From assembly GCA_913047375.1 (NCBI GenBank), contig CAJWTV010000014.1:1-37658 (forward strand): 37,658 nt of DNA, read 5' to 3'. The first letter of the stretch is position 1. The number at the start of each line of letters is the position of its first letter. A program made the translations under genes and the position numbers. Shown here one piece after another: positions 33,947 through 37,658 of the stretch. This stretch comes from an uncultured Polaribacter sp. Its GTDB lineage: Bacteria; Bacteroidota; Bacteroidia; Flavobacteriales; Flavobacteriaceae. Under the pieces are notes generated by a model. It did no database searches. It saw only the letters and a list, made by a program, of their open reading frames with translations, and was not told the DNA's origin.

Positions 33947-35077
33947 TTATAAACGTTTATCCATTTGTTTTACCATTTTATCTTTCCATTCTCTAAAGTC
34001 ACCCGCTAAAATATGCTTTCTTGCTTCTCTTGTTAACCAAACATAAAATCCAAGATTATGAATAGATGCAATTTGCTTTCCTAGCATTTCTTTTGCGGCA
34101 AATAAGTGACGTAAATAGGCTTTTGAATACATTGTATCTACCCAAGTAATATCCATATCATCAATAGGTGAGAAATCGTCTGCCCATTTCTTATTTTTGA
34201 TATTAATGCTTCCATGAGCAGTAAATAACATTCCATTTCTCGCATTTCTAGTAGGCATTACACAGTCAAACATGTCTATACCTAAAGCTATATTCTCTAA
34301 AATATTTATTGGCGTTCCTACTCCCATTAAATAGCGTGGCTTATCTTCAGGTAAAATTTCAGTTACTACCTCTGTCATTGCATACATTTCATCTGCAGGC
34401 TCACCTACTGAGAGACCACCAATTGCATTTCCTTGAGCACCTGCATTTGCAATATATTCTGCAGATTGTCTCCTTAGGTCTTTATATGTACTTCCTTGAA
34501 CTATTGGGAAGAAGGTTTGCTCATGACCATATTTAAAAGGTAAGGTTTCTAAATGATTCATACAACGATTTAACCATCTATGTGTCATATGCATAGAACG
34601 TTTTGCATAAGCATAATCACAAGGATATGGTGTACATTCATCAAAAGCCATGATGATATCTGCTCCGATTGTACGCTGAATCTCCATAACATTCTCAGGA
34701 GTGAAAAAGTGCATAGAACCGTCTATATGACTCTTAAATTTAACACCTTCTTCTTTAATTTTTCTTCTCCCAGATAAAGAATATACTTGATAGCCACCAG
34801 AATCTGTTAGAATATTACGATCCCAGTTCATGAATTTGTGTAAACCTCCAGCTTTTTCTAGAATTTCTATACCTGGTCTTAAATATAAATGATAGGTGTT
34901 TCCTAAAATTATATCAGGATTAATTTCATTTTTAAGTTCTGTTTGATGAACTCCCTTTACAGTTCCTACAGTTCCTACAGGCATAAAAATAGGTGTTTCT
35001 ATAGTTCCATGATCGGTAGTTATAAGACCCGCTCTAGCTTTACTTTTTGGGTCGGTAATTTTTAAATCAAATTTCAC
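33947..35077 (-). CDS. tgt: Queuine/preQ1 tRNA-guanine transglycosylase
   Basis: A 376-residue Tgt that exchanges guanine-34 of GUN-anticodon tRNAs for a queuosine precursor. The catalytic barrel residues are present: D92 in LTDSGGYQVYS, D146 in FDECTPYP, GGLSVGE at 220-226 and nucleophile D271 in FDCVMPTRNARNG. The C-terminal zinc motif CxCxxC...H is altered: aligned on YSKAYLRHLF, the three cysteines correspond to D309, T311 and D314, and only the histidine (H340 in SIHNLG) is kept. Otherwise the length and order match bacterial Tgt. It is the first gene of the group running to accA. Confidence 0.95.
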   Translation of the reverse strand: MKFDLKITDPKSKARAGLITTDHGTIETPIFMPVGTVGTVKGVHQTELKNEINPDIILGNTYHLYLRPGIEILEKAGGLHKFMNWDRNILTDSGGYQVYSLSGRRKIKEEGVKFKSHIDGSMHFFTPENVMEIQRTIGADIIMAFDECTPYPCDYAYAKRSMHMTHRWLNRCMNHLETLPFKYGHEQTFFPIVQGSTYKDLRRQSAEYIANAGAQGNAIGGLSVGEPADEMYAMTEVVTEILPEDKPRYLMGVGTPINILENIALGIDMFDCVMPTRNARNGMLFTAHGSINIKNKKWADDFSPIDDMDITWVDTMYSKAYLRHLFAAKEMLGKQIASIHNLGFYVWLTREARKHILAGDFREWKDKMVKQMDKRL

Positions 35078-35094
35078 ACTTTTAAATTTTAATG

Positions 35095-35122
35095 ATTTTG
35101 TAATTATATTAAATTACAAAAT
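35095..35122 (-). other. Hairpin in the tgt 5' leader
   Basis: ATTTTGTAATT (35095-35105) and AATTACAAAAT (35112-35122) form a perfect 11-pair stem with a 6-base loop, some 18 bases before the tgt start. In the same leader the minus strand contains an 8-codon frame (35135-35109) that overlaps the stem. It does not look like a preQ1 riboswitch. Confidence 0.4.
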
Positions 35123-35162
35123 TTAGTATAAGCATAAACTCTACTCTTGCATCTCAACGCGG

Positions 35163-35170
35163 CAAATATA
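35163..35170 (-). promoter_or_regulatory. -7 box for tgt
   Basis: The minus strand reads TATATTTG from 35170 to 35163, followed by CCGCG. It is an exact consensus match 86 bases before the tgt ATG, giving a leader of about 80 bases. No -33 TTG at the usual distance was found. Confidence 0.5.
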
Positions 35171-35217
35171 CCATTATTTAAGATTTGAAAAATTAAAATA
35201 TTCTTAAAGGTTTAACC

Positions 35218-36111
35218 TTAAAATCTGCGTTTATTTTTAGACGAAAAACTAGTAGTTTTATTTTTAGATTTTGGAGATGATTTTCTAAAAGTTGCACTTT
35301 TTTTATTGAAATCATTTTTTGCAGGTGCAAATTTCTTACTTGAGGTTTGTGCTTTTGGTTTCTTATTTTTTACCGAAGCTTCTTCTGTTTTAGAAGATTT
35401 AGAAATCATTGTATTGATTTCTCTCATTTCCTCATCAGTAAGCTCACGCCAATCTCCAGTTTGCAAATAACCTAATTCAACATTCATTATTCGGGTTCGC
35501 TTTAACTTAGTTACTTCATAATCTAAGTATTCGCACATTCGTCGAATCTGACGATTTAAACCTTGTGTTAAAATAATTTTAAAAATTTTATCACTAACTT
35601 TTTCAACAATACATTTTTGGGTTATGGTTCCTAAAATAGGAATTCCACTTCCCATTTTTTTAATAAAATCATCTGAAATAGATTTATTCACAGAGACAAA
35701 ATACTCTTTCTCATGATTATTTCCCGCTCGTAAAATCTTATTTACAATATCTCCGTCATTAGTTAAAAAAATCAAACCCTCTGAAGGTTTATCTAAACGC
35801 CCTATTGGGAATAATCGCTCTGGATAATTTATATGTTGGACAATATTATCTGGTTCTCTGTCATCTGTCGTAGAAACAATACCGACAGGTTTATTTAAAG
35901 CTATATATAAAGTTATATTTTTTGGAACTACTAGACGGCCATCTAGCTTTACAATATCTTTTTTTCCAACTCTATTGCCTAACTGAGTTGACTTACCATT
36001 GATAGTTACTCTACCTTCTTTAATAAATTTCTCAGCTTCTCTCCTAGAGCAAACTCCGGAAGAGCTGATGTATTTATTTAAATTTATTGATGGTTGCTTA
36101 TTAGAATCCAA
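35218..36111 (-). CDS. rluF: 23S rRNA pseudouridine synthase, RluF-like
   Basis: A 297-residue pseudouridine synthase of the RsuA family. An S4 RNA-binding domain (residues 10-60, RLNKY-like start with [14 protein letters not shown]) is followed by the catalytic domain with D107 in [16 protein letters not shown]. The segment [17 protein letters not shown] is characteristic of RluF, which modifies U2604 of 23S rRNA, and [14 protein letters not shown] is the downstream family motif. About 55 C-terminal residues (from 243) are extra, rich in Lys/Ser and probably disordered; such tails are common in Bacteroidota rRNA enzymes. It follows alkB by 32 bases. Confidence 0.9.
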   Translation of the reverse strand: MDSNKQPSINLNKYISSSGVCSRREAEKFIKEGRVTINGKSTQLGNRVGKKDIVKLDGRLVVPKNITLYIALNKPVGIVSTTDDREPDNIVQHINYPERLFPIGRLDKPSEGLIFLTNDGDIVNKILRAGNNHEKEYFVSVNKSISDDFIKKMGSGIPILGTITQKCIVEKVSDKIFKIILTQGLNRQIRRMCEYLDYEVTKLKRTRIMNVELGYLQTGDWRELTDEEMREINTMISKSSKTEEASVKNKKPKAQTSSKKFAPAKNDFNKKSATFRKSSPKSKNKTTSFSSKNKRRF

Positions 36112-36143
36112 TTGAGTTTTTTTTTGTAAAAGTAATTTAATCT

Positions 36144-36746
36144 TTACAATTCAATAGTCCTAAAAGTTAAATTTATTCTGGGTGAATTCACTTTTTTTGT
36201 TGGTGGTAATCTATGTAACCAATGAGTTTGAGTTACATCTTTCATAACTAAAAGACTTCCGTTCTCTAATAGAATATCTACTTTCTGTTTAGTTTCTTTG
36301 TGTTTAAAAGAAAACTTTCGCTCAGCTCCTAGAGTTACTGAAGCTATTTCTCCATTTTTTTTTAGTACTTTCTCTCCATCTGAATGCCAAGACATTCCTT
36401 CTTGACCGTTATGATACAGATTTAATAAGCATGAATTATAGGTAGCATTACTTTCTTCTTCAATTATCTCCTTTAGATCTAGCAATTCTTTTGTAAAAAG
36501 AGAAGCTGTTTTTGTAATTTTTGAATATGTGTAAGAAAATTTAGATTCTCCATACCAGGCAACTTTTCTTTTGGTAATTATTTTTTTTCCAAAAATAATA
36601 GCTTCATCATTTTTCCAATCTATTGTATCCATTAATTTATTGTAGAAAAACGCACATTGATTTGAATTTAAAAATTTGCCGTGATAATTCGTAATCCCAT
36701 CAAAGGGTAAAATATTTTTTTTGCATGATGTATTAAATAAATCCAT
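36144..36746 (-). CDS. alkB: AlkB-family 2-oxoglutarate/Fe(II) dioxygenase
   Basis: A 200-residue dioxygenase that removes alkyl groups from nucleic acid bases by oxidative demethylation. The iron ligands are H121 and D123 in WHSDGEK and H178 in HWLHRLP. The 2-oxoglutarate-binding arginines are R190 and R196 in SPRINLTFR. The region [14 protein letters not shown] matches the nucleotide-recognition part of the ALKBH2/3-like branch rather than the short E. coli AlkB. It is divergent from an XRE-S24 regulator gene, with 67 bases between them. Confidence 0.92.
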   Translation of the reverse strand: MDLFNTSCKKNILPFDGITNYHGKFLNSNQCAFFYNKLMDTIDWKNDEAIIFGKKIITKRKVAWYGESKFSYTYSKITKTASLFTKELLDLKEIIEEESNATYNSCLLNLYHNGQEGMSWHSDGEKVLKKNGEIASVTLGAERKFSFKHKETKQKVDILLENGSLLVMKDVTQTHWLHRLPPTKKVNSPRINLTFRTIEL

Positions 36747-36770
36747 AAGAAGATCAAAAATAATAAAAAT

Positions 36771-36812
36771 AAAACTACAAAAGGTAGTTTTGTAATCCTA
36801 TATTTGTAGTAT
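36771..36812 (+). promoter_or_regulatory. XRE-S24 promoter with an 8+8 inverted repeat
   Basis: AAAACTAC (36771-36778) and GTAGTTTT (36784-36791) form a perfect dyad with a 5-base centre. It stands 8 bases upstream of the exact -7 box TATATTTG (36799-36806), and a third GTAG half-site overlaps the end of the box (36806-36809). The ATG of the XRE gene begins 7 bases after the box. On the minus strand the right arm contains a TACCTTTTG that could serve alkB. This is a typical autoregulatory operator position. Confidence 0.5.
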
Positions 36813-36813
36813 A

Positions 36814-37581
36814 ATGAATTATATATCACAAAACATTCGCCATTTAAGAAAACTTCGAAAGCTAACTCAGGACGAGTTTTCTAAAAAATTAAATATTACA
36901 AAGTCTAGAATTGGTTCATATGAAGAAGGACGTTCTGAGCCTTCAATAGAAATGTTAATGGATCTCTCTCTTTTTTTTAATTTACCTGTCGATGTATTAG
37001 TCAAAAATGATTTATCATATGCAACAGACTCTTCATTTATAGAAATTGGAAATCAACGTGTTTTGTTTCCAATAATGATAGATGTAGATAATGATGATTT
37101 AATTGAAGTAGTACCTATTAAAGCTTCTGCCGGTTATTTATTAGGTTATAATGACCCAGAATATATTGAGCAATTACAAAAAATTAAACTTCCTTTTCTA
37201 CCAACTGGTAAGCATAGAGCTTTCCCTATAAAAGGAGATTCTATGTTACCAATGAAAGATGGTGCTTATGTGGTTGCAAAATTTATAGAAGATTTTAATG
37301 ATATTAAAAATGGGAGCTCCTATGTTATTGTTACTGCTAATGACGGGATGACTTATAAACGAGTTTATGATAAAGTAGAAGAAAAAGGATCTATTTTATT
37401 GTCACCAGATAATACTTCTTATCAATCTTATCATGTCCCTATTAAAGAAGTTTTAGAATTATGGGAGTTTACTTGTAGTATAAATACACAAGAATATGAT
37501 GAACAAGATTTAAAATTAAGTAGTATTATAAAAATGTTTAATGATTTAAAAGTGGAATTAGAAACATTTGTCAAAAACTAA
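36814..37581 (+). CDS. XRE-family regulator with S24 (LexA-like) domain
   Basis: A 255-residue regulator. Residues 5-60 form an XRE helix-turn-helix (LRKLRKLTQDEFSKKLNIT, then SRIGSYEEGRSEPS). Residues 95-215 form a LexA/S24 peptidase-like domain with the catalytic serine S143 in KGDSMLPM and lysine K182 in MTYKRVY. A possible self-cleavage bond is A106-G107 in KASAGYL. The arrangement suggests a repressor that inactivates itself under stress, or one using the fold only for dimerisation. The promoter dyad fits autoregulation. Divergence from alkB hints at a DNA damage link, which is inference. Confidence 0.88.
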   Translation: MNYISQNIRHLRKLRKLTQDEFSKKLNITKSRIGSYEEGRSEPSIEMLMDLSLFFNLPVDVLVKNDLSYATDSSFIEIGNQRVLFPIMIDVDNDDLIEVVPIKASAGYLLGYNDPEYIEQLQKIKLPFLPTGKHRAFPIKGDSMLPMKDGAYVVAKFIEDFNDIKNGSSYVIVTANDGMTYKRVYDKVEEKGSILLSPDNTSYQSYHVPIKEVLELWEFTCSINTQEYDEQDLKLSSIIKMFNDLKVELETFVKN

Positions 37582-37586
37582 TTTGA

Positions 37587-37658
37587 ATGAATGTTAATGA
37601 CATTGTTGGTGAATATCATATTCTAGGGAATAATCAAGATAAAGATGCTACTGAATAC
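37587..37658 (+). CDS. Partial gene at the right edge, unknown
   Basis: ATG 37587 opens a frame of 24 codons that is still open at the end of the window; the first residues are MNVNDIVGEYHILGNN. It starts 5 bases after the XRE-S24 stop, on the same strand, so it is probably co-transcribed. The visible part is too short to assign a family. Confidence 0.45.
   Translation, partial: MNVNDIVGEYHILGNNQDKDATEY

Noticed and set aside
35078-35162. preQ1 or other riboswitch upstream of tgt.
   Set aside because: The leader contains a simple AT-rich stem and no C-rich loop or A-rich tail in the preQ1-I pattern; no other known class fits.
35207-35219. AAGGTTTAACCTT at the rluF stop as a terminator.
   Set aside because: The two arms have a one-base centre, so a real loop would leave very few pairs, and no T-run follows on the minus strand.
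1-37658. CRISPR arrays, phage, insertion sequences, toxin-antitoxin or secretion clusters.
   Set aside because: No repeats with spacing, no transposase or integrase signatures, and no tRNA-flanked insertions were seen. The window appears to be core chromosome.

Overview
This window looks like a stretch of ordinary chromosome from a low-GC marine-type member of the Flavobacteriaceae (Bacteroidota), in the Polaribacter/Tenacibaculum neighbourhood. The reasons are strong AT bias, A-rich start regions without Shine-Dalgarno sequences, several Bacteroidota -7 boxes of the form TAnnTTTG, relaxed lipoboxes, and gene neighbourhoods familiar from flavobacteria (tgt-lptG-EamA-accA; MarR-fadN-fadA-acyl-CoA dehydrogenase; peroxiredoxin-thioredoxin-small protein). 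I see no insertion sequence, prophage, CRISPR array, tRNA or rRNA.

Layout. 110-3687 (minus): a tight run in transcription order LEA-type lipoprotein, ribD, HAD phosphatase, EamA transporter, YigZ/IMPACT protein. 3741-7000 (plus): GNAT acetyltransferase, prmC, a COG2509-type FAD oxidoreductase, and a 54-residue lysine-rich protein ending in a terminator. 7034-8256 (minus): 2-Cys peroxiredoxin, thioredoxin and a small DUF6952-like protein. 8398-12673 (minus): NatA/NatB-like ABC exporter, MscS channel, and a sigma-54 activator-type response regulator that lacks a DNA-binding domain. 13016-18927 (plus): a fatty-acid beta-oxidation operon (MarR regulator, fused hydroxyacyl-CoA dehydrogenase/enoyl-CoA hydratase, thiolase, acyl-CoA dehydrogenase) closed by a very long hairpin.

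19129-30817: a looser set made of a J-like/KTSC protein, S1/P1 nuclease (minus), a secreted BNR-repeat protein, a DUF819 membrane protein, a DUF4369 lipoprotein, a CsaA-like tRNA-binding protein, an M14 carboxypeptidase (minus) and a quinone-dependent D-lactate dehydrogenase. 30887-35077 (minus): tgt, lptG, EamA, accA. 35218-36746 (minus): alkB and rluF. 36814 onward (plus): an XRE-S24 regulator and the start of an unidentified gene cut by the window edge.

Most genes are housekeeping and I do not see a clear new defence or mobile system. The items most worth a second look are a Tgt without its canonical zinc cysteines, a sigma-54 activator without its Fis-type helix-turn-helix, an HAD phosphatase translationally overlapped with ribD (candidate for the long-elusive riboflavin-pathway phosphatase step), -7 boxes so close to start codons that leaderless mRNAs are predicted, and several dyad sequences placed like operators.
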